Source of the DNA: Begonia masoniana
Taxonomy: Eukaryota > Streptophyta > Magnoliopsida > Cucurbitales > Begoniaceae
Assembly (NCBI GenBank): GCA_022432975.1
Contig: CM039505.1
Location: 19,847,338 to 19,911,337, forward strand
DNA length: 64,000 nucleotides
Reading direction: 5' to 3'
The position numbers and the translations under genes are program-made. A model generated the notes under the pieces. That model was not told where the DNA came from. It ran no database searches and saw only the letters and a list, made by a program, of their open reading frames with translations. Positions 12,076 through 23,665 of the stretch are shown one piece after another (position 1 is the first letter of the stretch; each line of letters opens with the position of its first letter).

Positions 12076-12550
12076 GTAAGTGAATGTATTAAGATTTCCG
12101 GCTAATAGAGCCCTACATCGTGGGAGTACTAGGTTGTTTTAGATGTCTAATGTTTACCTTATGATGATGAGCTTGTCTGCACATGAGGGATTGATGAATG
12201 TTGTGAGTTATACTATTTGATGACCTGCTAATGAATGTGAAGTTGTCTGCTCTGGTATGATCCTTGTCATAGTCTGATGGGTTAAAAGTTCTCATGTTCA
12301 TGCATCATGAATGTTTCTCAAGCATAAGAAAATGTTTTAATGCATGTTTTCCATGAACAAGATATGTATGTATATATGTATATATAAGATTTATGCAACG
12401 TGGACTAAGTGGGGGTTGGGGGGCGGTTCGGCGTTTGTCACAGTCCAAAGAGGGACATATGAATACGACCCGCAGTAGGGAACAAGATCAAACTCACTGT
12501 CGAACCCCCCTTTACCGGCACAAATTCTCTCTTAATCCACACAACCTAAA

Positions 12551-12735
12551 TGAAGAATATGATCAAAGACTATAAATGAAGAATATGATCAAAGACTATA
12601 AATGAAGAATATGATCAAAGACTATGAATGATGAATATGATCAATGACTATGCACAATGAATACGATCCATGACTATGAACGATGAATATGATCCATGAC
12701 TATGAACGATGAATACGATCCATGACTATGAATGA
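12551..12735 (+). repeat. Unexpanded 26-bp repeat block in right LTR of A
   Basis: About three clean units of the 26-bp repeat, followed by four diverged units (GATGAATATGATCCATGACT type). This is the counterpart of the 89-copy array at 36-2345 and shows the likely ancestral size. Confidence 0.92.
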
Positions 12736-12910
12736 TGATTACGAGCAAAGATATGAACAAGAAAAGACTTATGAGCATGTGATTTTCCCAAATTATTCAT
12801 TCATGCATCCATGTTAGTGTTGCATTCCTTACTAAGTATTAGGCTTATAGTTAAACCTTATGATGTAGGTGAAGAGTTAATAGGTGAGGATTTCCAGTCC
12901 AGAGATGATG

Positions 12911-15300
12911 TTTAAGCCATCGGATGATGAAAGTGTTATTTTGTCGTCTAGCGATCGGCAGATGTAGAGTGTTTAAGCCATCGGATGATGAAAGTGTTAT
13001 TTTGTCGTCTAGCGATCGGCAGATGTAGAGTGTTTAAGCCATCGGATGATGAAAGTGTTATTTTGTCGTCTAGCGATCGGCAGATGTAGAGTGTTTAAGC
13101 CATCGGATGATGAAAGTGTTATTTTGTCGTCTAGCGATCGGCAGATGTAGAGTGTTTAAGCCATCGGATGATGAAAGTGTTATTTTGTCGTCTAGCGATC
13201 GGCAGATGTAGAGTGTTTAAGCCATCGGATGATGAAAGTGTTATTTTGTCGTCTAGCGATCGGCAGATGTAGAGTGTTTAAGCCATCGGATGATGAAAGT
13301 GTTATTTTGTCGTCTAGCGATCGGCAGATGTAGAGTGTTTAAGCCATCGGATGATGAAAGTGTTATTTTGTCGTCTAGCGATCGGCAGATGTAGAGTGTT
13401 TAAGCCATCGGATGATGAAAGTGTTATTTTGTCGTCTAGCGATCGGCAGATGTAGAGTGTTTAAGCCATCGGATGATGAAAGTGTTATTTTGTCGTCTAG
13501 CGATCGGCAGATGTAGAGTGTTTAAGCCATCGGATGATGAAAGTGTTATTTTGTCGTCTAGCGATCGGCAGATGTAGAGTGTTTAAGCCATCGGATGATG
13601 AAAGTGTTATTTTGTCGTCTAGCGATCGGCAGATGTAGAGTGTTTAAGCCATCGGATGATGAAAGTGTTATTTTGTCGTCTAGCGATCGGCAGATGTAGA
13701 GTGTTTAAGCCATCGGATGATGAAAGTGTTATTTTGTCGTCTAGCGATCGGCAGATGTAGAGTGTTTAAGCCATCGGATGATGAAAGTGTTATTTTGTCG
13801 TCTAGCGATCGGCAGATGTAGAGTGTTTAAGCCATCGGATGATGAAAGTGTTATTTTGTCGTCTAGCGATCGGCAGATGTAGAGTGTTTAAGCCATCGGA
13901 TGATGAAAGTGTTATTTTGTCGTCTAGCGATCGGCAGATGTAGAGTGTTTAAGCCATCGGATGATGAAAGTGTTATTTTGTCGTCTAGCGATCGGCAGAT
14001 GTAGAGTGTTTAAGCCATCGGATGATGAAAGTGTTATTTTGTCGTCTAGCGATCGGCAGATGTAGAGTGTTTAAGCCATCGGATGATGAAAGTGTTATTT
14101 TGTCGTCTAGCGATCGGCAGATGTAGAGTGTTTAAGCCATCGGATGATGAAAGTGTTATTTTGTCGTCTAGCGATCGGCAGATGTAGAGTGTTTAAGCCA
14201 TCGGATGATGAAAGTGTTATTTTGTCGTCTAGCGATCGGCAGATGTAGAGTGTTTAAGCCATCGGATGATGAAAGTGTTATTTTGTCGTCTAGCGATCGG
14301 CAGATGTAGAGTGTTTAAGCCATCGGATGATGAAAGTGTTATTTTGTCGTCTAGCGATCGGCAGATGTAGAGTGTTTAAGCCATCGGATGATGAAAGTGT
14401 TATTTTGTCGTCTAGCGATCGGCAGATGTAGAGTGTTTAAGCCATCGGATGATGAAAGTGTTATTTTGTCGTCTAGCGATCGGCAGATGTAGAGTGTTTA
14501 AGCCATCGGATGATGAAAGTGTTATTTTGTCGTCTAGCGATCGGCAGATGTAGAGTGTTTAAGCCATCGGATGATGAAAGTGTTATTTTGTCGTCTAGCG
14601 ATCGGCAGATGTAGAGTGTTTAAGCCATCGGATGATGAAAGTGTTATTTTGTCGTCTAGCGATCGGCAGATGTAGAGTGTTTAAGCCATCGGATGATGAA
14701 AGTGTTATTTTGTCGTCTAGCGATCGGCAGATGTAGAGTGTTTAAGCCATCGGATGATGAAAGTGTTATTTTGTCGTCTAGCGATCGGCAGATGTAGAGT
14801 GTTTAAGCCATCGGATGATGAAAGTGTTATTTTGTCGTCTAGCGATCGGCAGATGTAGAGTGTTTAAGCCATCGGATGATGAAAGTGTTATTTTGTCGTC
14901 TAGCGATCGGCAGATGTAGAGTGTTTAAGCCATCGGATGATGAAAGTGTTATTTTGTCGTCTAGCGATCGGCAGATGTAGAGTGTTTAAGCCATCGGATG
15001 ATGAAAGTGTTATTTTGTCGTCTAGCGATCGGCAGATGTAGAGTGTTTAAGCCATCGGATGATGAAAGTGTTATTTTGTCGTCTAGCGATCGGCAGATGT
15101 AGAGTGTTTAAGCCATCGGATGATGAAAGTATTATTTTGTCGTCTATCGATCGGCAGATGTAGAGTGTTTAAGCCATCGGATGATGTAAATGGTATTTTG
15201 TCGTCTAGCGATCGGCAGATGTAGAGTGTTTAAGCCATCGGATGATGTAAATGGTATTTTGTCGTCTAGCATTCGGTGGATGAAGTGTAATTCTTCACCG
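12911..15300 (+). repeat. 61-bp tandem array, about 37 near-identical units plus decayed tail
   Basis: Each unit contains GATCGGCAGATGTAGAGTG, TTTAAGCCATCGGATGATG and TTTTGTCGTCTAGC. Units are practically identical from 12911 to about 15120. The last two or three (15120-15300) carry the changes also seen in the left LTR. The array begins exactly where a 471-bp deletion relative to the left LTR ends (shared TGTTTAA). It stops about 260 bp before the LTR end. Confidence 0.97.
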
Positions 15301-15599
15301 GATGATGTAAAGTGAATTTGTCCTCGGTAGGACAGCTGATGTGAGTATTCTCTTATTGTTTAATGTTCAGGTAATGTTTTAAGTCGGTCACGTGAAGCAC
15401 ACATGACCACCAGTCGATGTAAGTTATTTTTTGTTGTCAGACCCAGTTTAAGAAATGTTCAAAAAATATATATTACCGAAAATAGGTTGAGTGTGAGTAA
15501 TAAGAATTAAATGATTAAGAAAGATATGGATTATGTGACTGATCTTCTCGGGTCGTTACAATAATAGTTCTGTTCAGAGACAAAAAATTAATTGATACT

Positions 15600-16290
15600 T
15601 TCGCGGATGCTCAGTCACAAAATGCATACATCTGAACTAAAAGCCCAGGAAATGAACTGCAAAAGCCCATTGTCTCATTTACGTCTCTAGCAAATACATT
15701 GAGATCACTCATATAAATAGAAGAGGGTGATCGGTGCTCGAAATTTTGAAGGTGCCAATAAATAGAAGCTCACTTCGATGTACAACTCATCTAGAGCTAA
15801 CAACACCAAAGTGTTGCCCGTTCACTTGCTAATATTTAAACTTTTCTTTTTGAGCTAGAAACCTAATCTCTCCTAATCCTAAACTTGAGATTTTTCATCT
15901 TTGAGAGAGTTAGTCCTTGTACTTCAATTTTTCAACTATTAATATACATTGTGAAAACAAAAAGGGTGGTGCCCTTGAAGAGTCTGTTAAAGTTTGATTG
16001 ACACCCATAAGTTCAATCAAGGAGAAGAGTTATGCTTATGAAGAGTCATTGTAAGGTTCGATTGACATCGACATAGGCAAAATCGGCTGAACCATGTTAA
16101 CAAATGGTTTCCACTTTCTTTCCTTACTTACTTGTATATTATACTCGGCAAGTCTAATTAAAAAAGAAAATTTATAACTAGATATAACAAACAAATAGAA
16201 TTTTAATCACACAAAAATTTTAGAAAAACTAATTCACCTCCCCACCCCTTTCCCTCTCTTAGGTTATTATCAATTCTATACTATTAAGAT
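15600..16290 (+). mobile_element. Decayed copia LTR fragment 1
   Basis: Degenerate matches to the copia LTR 3' half: TTGAGCTAGAAACC, GATTGACACCCATAAGTTC near 15998, GGCTGAACCATGTTAACAAA, a pyrimidine tract and AATTCACCTCCCC near the end. No coding sequence follows. The exact ends are not resolvable. Confidence 0.6.
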
Positions 16291-16439
16291 AAATCAGCAC
16301 AAACTATAAGTTTTACATAAGCATTATATTAAAAATACATAAAAAAAAAATAGTTTTTTATATACTAAACAAGATGATTTAGCATTATATAGTAAAAGTA
16401 TAATTTTATGAAAGACATTTTTATATGTGTGTTGCAATA

Positions 16440-17190
16440 CCGGGTGTTCAAGGTTAGATAGCTAGACACATTCACGCCATAACGCTCAAGCTACTTTTGG
16501 TGCCACAATGCCTTTAGACTAGAGTGGTGATGCCAATGCAATATTTGAATGATTTTCTATACTCGACCAACTGTGTCTGCATATGTCCCACTTCCATAAC
16601 AAAGAATTGATATTGAAGTACTTCCATATATTTGAGCTTTTGTAATTGAGCTAGAAACATAACATCACTTGCTCTTACACTTGAGATTTTACACTTTGAG
16701 ACTATTTAGGTCATTCTATGCTTACTTGTATTCATAGTTGAAACAAAAAGAGTGACGTTCTTAAAGAGTTGGTAAAGGTTTGATTAAAACTTATAAGTTC
16801 AATCAAGGAAAATAGTGACATCCTTGAAGAATCAGTAAATGTTTGATTGTCAATTGTCAGTTCAATCAATGAGAAAAGTGACGCTCCAGAACAGTTGTAA
16901 AAGTTGGATTCATCTAAAAGCTTAATGATTTGTAATTGGAAGGCTTGTAGTGGAAAAAAATCTTCAAGAAGGAAGTTTGGAGCGCGAACCTTGACAATAT
17001 TGGCCGAATGCGTTAACCAACTGTTTGCACTCTTTTCCCATCTATCTTTACATTATTGACTTGCTAGCATATTAGTTTTAATTTATTTAATTAAGAGAGA
17101 ATATATATATAGCAAATGAAAGAATAAATTTAATAATATAAAAAAGTTTAAAAAATCTAATTCACTTCCCATTTTTTTAGTTATTATTGA
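16440..17190 (+). mobile_element. Decayed copia LTR fragment 2
   Basis: Same landmarks as fragment 1, in order: a TATA-like CATATATTTG, TTGAGCTAGAAAC, three decayed GATTG...AGTTCAATCAA repeats, GGCCGAATGCGTTAACCAAC and TCTAATTCACTTCCC. It is probably a separate old LTR rather than the partner of fragment 1, because nothing element-like lies between them. It carries the AHP-derived piece at 16548-16598 just upstream of the TATA-like site. Confidence 0.55.
16548..16598 (-). pseudogene. Inverted 51-bp copy of AHP exon 1
   Basis: The reverse complement matches 18302-18352 of the neighbouring AHP gene at 50 of 51 positions; the only difference is C/T after GGTCGAGTA. It starts one base before the ATG and stops ten bases before the exon-1 splice site. 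No similarity extends beyond either end. It lies in opposite orientation, about 1.7 kb upstream, inside a decayed copia LTR. It is too short to encode a protein by itself. Confidence 0.9.
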
Positions 17191-18302
17191 TTAATCACAT
17201 TATTATAATTACTGCTTAGGTCAAAATTATTAAATAAAATATAACAAATCTATATTGAGTTTAGTCATTTCACCTCAATCATATTTTTAAGTGGCGATTT
17301 GATTGTTGTGAATTCTAGCGACAGGATTTGACGCTCAAAGATTTTGGTTATTTCTTTGATATGAGTGTGATATTTTTTGCCGCGAGCATGAGAGAAATGT
17401 TTTGGATAACTATGTTTTTATTATTATATTCACACTTCATTTCATGCATAATAAATTTTCCTGTCACATTTATTTTATGATCATCCAAGTAGAATTTGAC
17501 CCATCAGGCTAGTGGAACAAAGTTGATTTATTCTTGGTATTTTGGGATAGTGCAGGGAGACCATCTTTTGAGAATCATGTCATTTTTTCTAGCTTTAACT
17601 GGCCCCCAATCGTGACTATTGTGACACCTAAGATGTTCATGCCTCCTATAAATTGTATTTTATTCTAACAATTTTTAGTAAATTTAGAGAGATGAGAATA
17701 TTTAAAAGAAGAGAAAGTGACGTGTTTTCTGCGGGGTTGTGATAACAAAAAGAAAATAGAAAACATTTTGATGCTAAAAAGATGAGGATTCTCCCTCTCT
17801 CTCTCTCACTCACATGCATGGTGGTAGACTGGTGGTGTCCCTCTCAATGCTCTACTCTACAATGCTTTCTCCATTATTTATTGTTACTACCCATTTGAGG
17901 TCGGAGGGCAGGGATCGAGAATAGTGAATGATGCGACCAATCTCTAAAGCGACAAAAATTTCCCCAATTTCATTGAAAGAGAAAGGTGAATTCTCCTACT
18001 TTTAATGCTACTTTCATTTACGTCAAATAGTTTCCTACGCATGGAGATCAACAATTGAAGTTGATGGGTTGGCTTCTGCTCCGAGCCTCTTAATTGTTGC
18101 TCACGATGGATGAAAATGGCTGGTTTTGCGATTCTGCAGGAGCGCAAATCTAGAGACATTTGAAAAGTTAGGGTTTAGAACCCCTACTCCGCCTATAACA
18201 AGGAGATTGTTGATCCTTCATTAGGCATTTAAATTCCTCTATTTGTTGTTGAAATTTGTTGTCGAAGAGTGGGGAGGAAGAACACGAGAAGCTGTAGAAA
18301 AT
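17191..18302 (+). promoter_or_regulatory. AHP upstream region and 5' leader
   Basis: No gene is seen. The region contains a CT-rich stretch near 17793-17812 and no element remnant that I recognise. The promoter and transcription start of AHP must lie here, but no convincing TATA box stands out. The short minus-strand frame at 17944-18159 has no recognisable product. Confidence 0.4.
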
Positions 18303-19102
18303 ATGGAAGTGGGACATATGCAGACACAGTTGGTCGAGTACAGAAAATCATTATTTATCGAGGTAAAATGCTCCTTCTAGTTGATTTTTTGGTTTTATTT
18401 TATGTTTTGCAACTTCCCCACGTCTGAATCTTTGATTTGTGGATGATTTTTGTGTGAGACATTCGAAATTTTAGTAGCTGTAAACTTAATATTACAAATT
18501 ATGTAGTTGAAACTGAGACGGGTAAGAAAGCTTTGTTTCATTATTTTAGTACTTATAATCATTCTGGCTTGTGAATAATTTATTGGTTCTTCTCTGGGCT
18601 TTTTTTTTCTATGTTGGTGTGAGTATCAGGGGTGGTTGGATGGCCAGTTCTTACAGCTTCAGCAACTGCAAGATGAAAACAACCCAGATTTTGTTTTTGA
18701 AGTGGTGTCCCTTTTCTTTGAGGATTCTGAGAAACTTCTCAATGATCTTACTGGATCCATGTGAGGAAACAAATTCGTCCCTGGACCTTAACTTAAGATT
18801 AACTTTACTCTTCTACTTCAAATGTATTCTCAATTTTTTTTTTTTTGCTCATCAAAGCAGATAGACTATTTTAAAACAACTTATGCAGGCGAAAAACTTA
18901 CAGCTTATAAACTCTTCCGTACACATCATGATGTTCGTTTGTTAGAATATAAAACTTCTGGGGATTCTTGAGTAGTGATGTTGTCATTTCTTTTTCAGGG
19001 ATCAACATCAAAACATTGTGGATTTCAAAAGAGTTGATGCCTATGTTCATCAGTTTAAGGGTAGCAGCTCCAGGTGCATAATTTTTTCATTCTCTCTCTC
19101 AC

Positions 19103-19142
<40 letters not shown>

Positions 19143-20096
19143 ATTATATTTGCTAATAGTGCTCTGTTTTGTCTAAATAAAGAAATTTAATATTTTGATT
19201 TTTTTTTGGTGTAAATAGCTGAATAAGAAATCATTCTCGAAAAAGAATTATTTTTTTCATGAAAACTAGCTGGCTTTGTGTTACCTTAAATCTTTACATT
19301 TTCTAAATCTGAGCCTCCACCAACCAATTTTTGACTGAATTTAAATGGTTGACAGTCCGTAAACTATTAGATTTAATATATTCTTTCTGGATGTAAAAAC
19401 TCTATTAGATTGAGTATCAAGTATTTTCTGGACTAAACTTTGTAGGCGGCAAGCAAAGATTAATTATGACAGACTGTAGTGTTGACATGAATCTATATGA
19501 TCAATTCAGCCATGATTCATATGATTCATGTGTCATCGGTGTAAATCGTGCAAGTAAATTTGAAAAAAAAAAAAATGAGAAGAAACCTTTCAATAAGAAT
19601 GAATATCCTGCCAATTGTTCTTGTCACATACCTTTTTTTGGCATTCTCTTTTTCTTTTTCTGAACAAGAAGCGGAGAACAAATCTAATCGTGGAATTAGT
19701 TAATGATGGATTTTGCAGCATAGGTGCAGAGAGAGTGAAAAATGCTTGCATTGCATTCCGAAATTTCTGCGAGGATGAGAACATCGAAGCGTAAGTAGAA
19801 ACCTTTTATTTTTGGCTTGATTACGACCAGGATATGCTAAGATTTTTGAGGATTATGAGAAAAATTGGTGATGTGCAGGTGTCTGAGTTGCCTTGAACAG
19901 GTAAAGCAAGAATACTATCTAGTGAAAAACAAGCTTGAAACTCTCTTCACAGTAAGTGGAAAAGCGATGTTATCATGTTTATGCGTTTTTTCTACAGTCA
20001 TTTCAAAATTACTATTATTTTTGTGCGTGATTTCAGCTGGAGCAGCAAATTATATCTGCTGGTGGGTCAGTCCCAATAATGGAATTCTCTTTTTAA
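18303..20096 (+). CDS. AHP: Histidine-containing phosphotransfer protein (AHP type), six exons
   Basis: Exons by GT-AG borders: 18303-18362, 18630-18760, 18999-19073, 19719-19790, 19879-19951 and 20037-20096. They join in phase to 471 nt, or 156 residues plus TAA, the usual AHP size. AHPs carry phosphate from cytokinin-receptor hybrid histidine kinases to nuclear response regulators, moving between cytosol and nucleus. The HPt site VHQFKGSSSS is intact with phospho-accepting His81, and the family segments QFLQLQQLQDE, NPDFV and QVKQEYYLVKN are all present. It most resembles the AHP1/2/3/5 type, not the pseudo-HPt AHP6 that lacks the His. No stops or frameshifts are seen. It is the only intact host gene here, and part of its first exon is repeated inverted at 16548-16598. 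Expression is unknown. Confidence 0.93.
19091..19139 (+). repeat. CT microsatellite in AHP intron 3
   Basis: Nearly pure (CT)n interrupted twice by CACT, close to the 5' end of the third intron. A likely length-polymorphic marker; no effect on splicing is evident. Confidence 0.9.
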
Positions 20097-20361
20097 ATGT
20101 CCCTGTTTCCTTTGAAGAGAAGCTTTTCCTTTCTTTTTGTAGCATGTCATCTGAACATTTTCTTATGTTTGAAGTTGAACCCAGTTTTCCATTTGAGTTT
20201 ACGCTTTTATTTTATTTATTTGCACTGTGACAACATTATAATTGCAATAGTCTCTGACACGATCAGCAAATTTCTTGGGGATTCAACAATATAAGTTTGG
20301 TGCTAATAAGTTCAATTGACACTCTATTTTTGGATATTATGTTAACAATCCCAAGTCTTTA

Positions 20362-20367
20362 AATAAA
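20362..20367 (+). terminator. Possible AHP polyadenylation signal
   Basis: AATAAA lies 266 nt after the AHP stop codon, in AT-rich sequence. This spacing is typical of a plant 3' UTR, but the cleavage site is not visible. Confidence 0.4.
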
Positions 20368-20399
20368 GTTTTGTAGACATAATCCTTTGATAGCACTCT

Positions 20400-22080
20400 C
20401 GAAGCATGTCACAAATTCTGCTCCTACAGTAAATGTAGCATTGATAGATTGCTTCGGATTATTACACGAGACTGCTTTACCTAAGAGGGACAAATAGTCA
20501 AATATGGATTTTATAGAATCATCGCATCTATCAAAATTTGAATTTAATATTCATTCACCTCGGGTGATTAAATCTCTTATAAATGAGCTTACAAGTACGT
20601 GAATACTATACATGCATGGTTTTTTTTTCATTATAAATATCTCTAAAACTTTATTAACATATGTTTTTGGAGTAAATTTTCTAAAACTTTATACTAACTA
20701 AGTTCTCAAAGTCGATTTTTTGCATTATATGAGATTAAATTGTTTCGTATTGACTCGCTTTAGCGTTCAGATACGTGTAAAGTTTTGCTCAAAAGTCAAA
20801 TCAATAGATTGTAGGAGTTACCGCATGAGGGAAATTCAAAATAGTGTCCAGTAAACAGAAATTTTTCCTGGAGTAAGTTTTTTATACCGTACAAACTACA
20901 AATCTCTTCCGAATCAACATATTAAGATTTTATTTAATATCTATAATATAATATTTTATATATTAAATAAATAAAACTGAAAATTAGTTTTTTTATATAT
21001 GGAAAGGACCTTCTTTCCTTCTGCGCGCAGACGGAAGGAGAGAGAGAGAGAGAGGGAGGGAGGGAGGAGGGAGGGTCTGCCAGTGTTTCCACCAAACCTC
21101 TGTTCAATTTGTGTTTCTGGTGTGTCGATCTTTGTTTTCCGTCAAGATTCTTCAACAGTAAGTTCGAATCTGACTTTCATTTTTTAAATTTTTTTATTTG
21201 ATTTTGCATTAGTATCATATTTGAATTTTGAATTTTGAACTTAAAAACTCGAAATCTTTGGTTTCTTTTGTACTATGTTAGCCGATTAGTAGTATGTACA
21301 AATTTTTAAACCGATTGGTGGTGAAAATCAATGAAAAAGAGAAGTTTTTCACGACACCTGTTGTCGGAACGTCGTCTCCGAGTGTCCGCTACAGTATTCC
21401 GAACTTCTGCTTTGCCCTTTCGCGACAGAAGTGCGGCTTCTGCTTCGGGCTTCCACTATGGGGGCATGGGTGACCACATAGTAAATTTTTTCGCGACCTT
21501 TATCATTGTCTTCCAGTTGGGATTCCTTGGCCCGATTTAGGAACCGTTTATTTCCGTAGTATTCTGATTGGGGTTTTACGTCGGTTTTGTTGTAGCCTCT
21601 AACAATGTTTCTACTTCGGATAGCGTGTCTGGACTGGTCGGTAAGCCTGTTATCATAATTGAGGCAGAGGTATTGCATCGTATTTTCTAAAATTTTCTTT
21701 TTGTGAATTATTATACATAAAAGCCTTACATGTCTTATCCAACAACATTTCCACGTTTATACTATATTTACTTCAGTTTTACAAGATTACTTTATACGTG
21801 CATGATATTTCATTTCGTTTGATATATGTTTCGAACATGATTCTAGTCATTTTGGGAGTGATTGGCGGCCCTCTAGTTGTTTTGGATGGCATTGGGACCA
21901 AACAACCAAAGCAACTGGATGTTGTGCTTTTGTTCAACTTCTTATGCGTGAATGTTATTTTGTTTGACTTGATGGTGTGTACTTGAGTATCAAATCCCTA
22001 TACCCGGCCAAGGTGTCTTGTTCTTACGTTCTATGTGCATTTGACTGATATCCAGACAGTCATTTCTACCTTATGTAAAG
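20400..22080. other. Intergenic stretch without recognisable gene
   Basis: AT-rich sequence with a GA-rich tract at 21034-21075 (AGAGAG then GGGAGGGAGG). It also has a donor-like CAACA/GTAAGTTC near 21155, which could mark an unidentified 5' UTR. Frames at 21331-21540 and 21798-21986 show no family I know, and coding potential is doubtful. Confidence 0.4.
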
Positions 22081-22909
22081 GCAATGAGTAGGGGTGAGCA
22101 AAAACCGGTCCGGTCCGGTTTTGAAGAAAATTGGAATCAAACTAATAAAATTCGGTTTTTAATTTTTAAGACCGGGACTGTTTTGATTTTTTTTAAGGAC
22201 CGAACCAGAACCAGAACCAGAACCGAATTTCGGTTCCGGTTCTAATCCGGTTCCGGTTTTCTCACTTTTTTTTAAAATTTAAAAAATTCTCTCTATTTTG
22301 TATTCTAATTCTCTCTATTAGTTGATAAAACCTTGCCAAAATAATCAAAGATAAAAGAAAAGCGTGAAATGCAAACGTAGCAGTGCACTAAACTCAGGCA
22401 GATTCAGCAATCAGCATGCAATGCCTTTTTATCCACTCAGACGAACCTACCTGGCCTCAACGAACTCCATTATTAAATCACTTGTGGGTAAGTGTAACGG
22501 GCGATTTACAACTAGACTCTACTGAGAATTGAGAAATAGAGTCTAGTTGTAACTCCAAACCACACATTTCATTTAAATTGACATAGTTGCTTTACTATAG
22601 CTAAAATCATTTACCAATACTTCATAAAAAAACACAAGCTCTAAGTATGTATACATAAAAGTCAAGGCAAACATTTTTTCTATTCCAAACGTTCAAAAGG
22701 AAAATAAACATATCTAATAATCTAAAAATTCTAAACAGCACATTATCATCAATAAATCACTAATTAACATCAAACACACACATCAAATGCAAATTGTTGT
22801 CCCTTATTCGTAGCAAAACATGGTCCACAGATTTCAACATGCTCTACTGAATTCAAAACAACTCCAATAAACCTTGCATTATCTCAACATTATCCAAATG
22901 AACATTTAC

Positions 22910-23087
22910 CTGTAATGAGTTTTCTTTAACTCATTAACCACTTCTCGGAGTTGACTGATCCTTGAATTCACACCAGTTGAGAAGCTACCCAAACTCTTTC
23001 TCCAAGATAGTGTAGCACATAGAAGACAGAGGGTCTTTCCGGTTCCTGTTGGACTCTCCAGTAATGCATTACATTTATGTAATGCCA
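22910..23087 (-). pseudogene. Captured helicase exon, RTEL1-like, copy 1
   Basis: The minus strand reads [18 protein letters not shown], the Walker A motif of the XPD/RTEL1/FANCJ DEAH helicases. [17 protein letters not shown] then follows, and after a short internal loss [12 protein letters not shown]. The closest family by sight is plant RTEL1, which works at telomeres and in recombination. Intron sequence with an acceptor (TTTTAG) and donor (GTAAATG) flanks the 178-nt exon, so capture was from genomic DNA, not from mRNA. It is a fragment without the rest of the helicase. Confidence 0.8.
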
Positions 23088-23487
23088 CTAAAATCAATTA
23101 TATGCTAAAAATAGAATAACTACATGGTGCAGATAACTTTCTTCGCATACAGTACATGAAAGCAAAAAATATAAGTAAAGAATCACTTTTTAATAAACTC
23201 AATGCTGCTTACCTTCGTCATACATAAAAGTCAAGGCAAACATTTTTTTCTATTCCAAACGTTCAAAAGGAAAATAAACATATCTAATAATCTAAAAATT
23301 CTAAACAGCACATTATCATCAATAAATCACTAATTAACATCAAACACACACATCAAATGCAAATTGTTGTCCCTTATTCATAGCAAAACATGGTCCACAG
23401 ATTTCAACATGCTCTACTGAATTCAAAACAACTCCAATAAACCTTGCATTATCTCATTATGAAACATTATCCAAAATGAACATTTAC

Positions 23488-23665
23488 CTGTAATGAGTTT
23501 TCTTTAACTCATTAACCACTTCTCGGAGTTGACTGATCCTTGAATTCACACCAGTTGAGAAGCTACCCAAACTCTTTCTCCAAGATAGTGTAGCACATAG
23601 AAGATAGAGGGTCTTTCCGGTTCCTGTTGGACTCTCCAGTAATGCATTACATTTATGTAATGCCA
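23488..23665 (-). pseudogene. Captured helicase exon, RTEL1-like, copy 2
   Basis: The tandem duplicate of the exon at 22910-23087, with the same splice-like borders. One visible coding change turns KTLCLL into KTLYLL. Both copies keep an open frame over the exon, but no continuous gene is present. Confidence 0.8.

Larger units (their letters stand above)
8259..15560 (+). mobile_element. 3' LTR of Tekay-type element A, 7.3 kb with nested LTR and arrays
   Basis: Starts TGTAACACCC after the polypurine tract and ends GGTCGTTACA at 15560. Contents: original U3 start (8259-8420), a copia solo LTR with a 25/26-bp array (to 11570), LTR sequence 11571-12550 with a micro-exon-like module, a short 26-bp repeat block, and a large 61-bp array. 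Related Tekay-like LTRs in this window are only 1.95-2.7 kb, so most of the length comes from insertion and array growth. The 3' flank is ATAAT; the matching 5' flank is outside the window. Confidence 0.9.

Noticed and set aside
21331..21678. Host genes on either strand near 21331-21678
   Set aside because: Overlapping frames on both strands without any recognisable domain or splice pattern; composition is not convincing.
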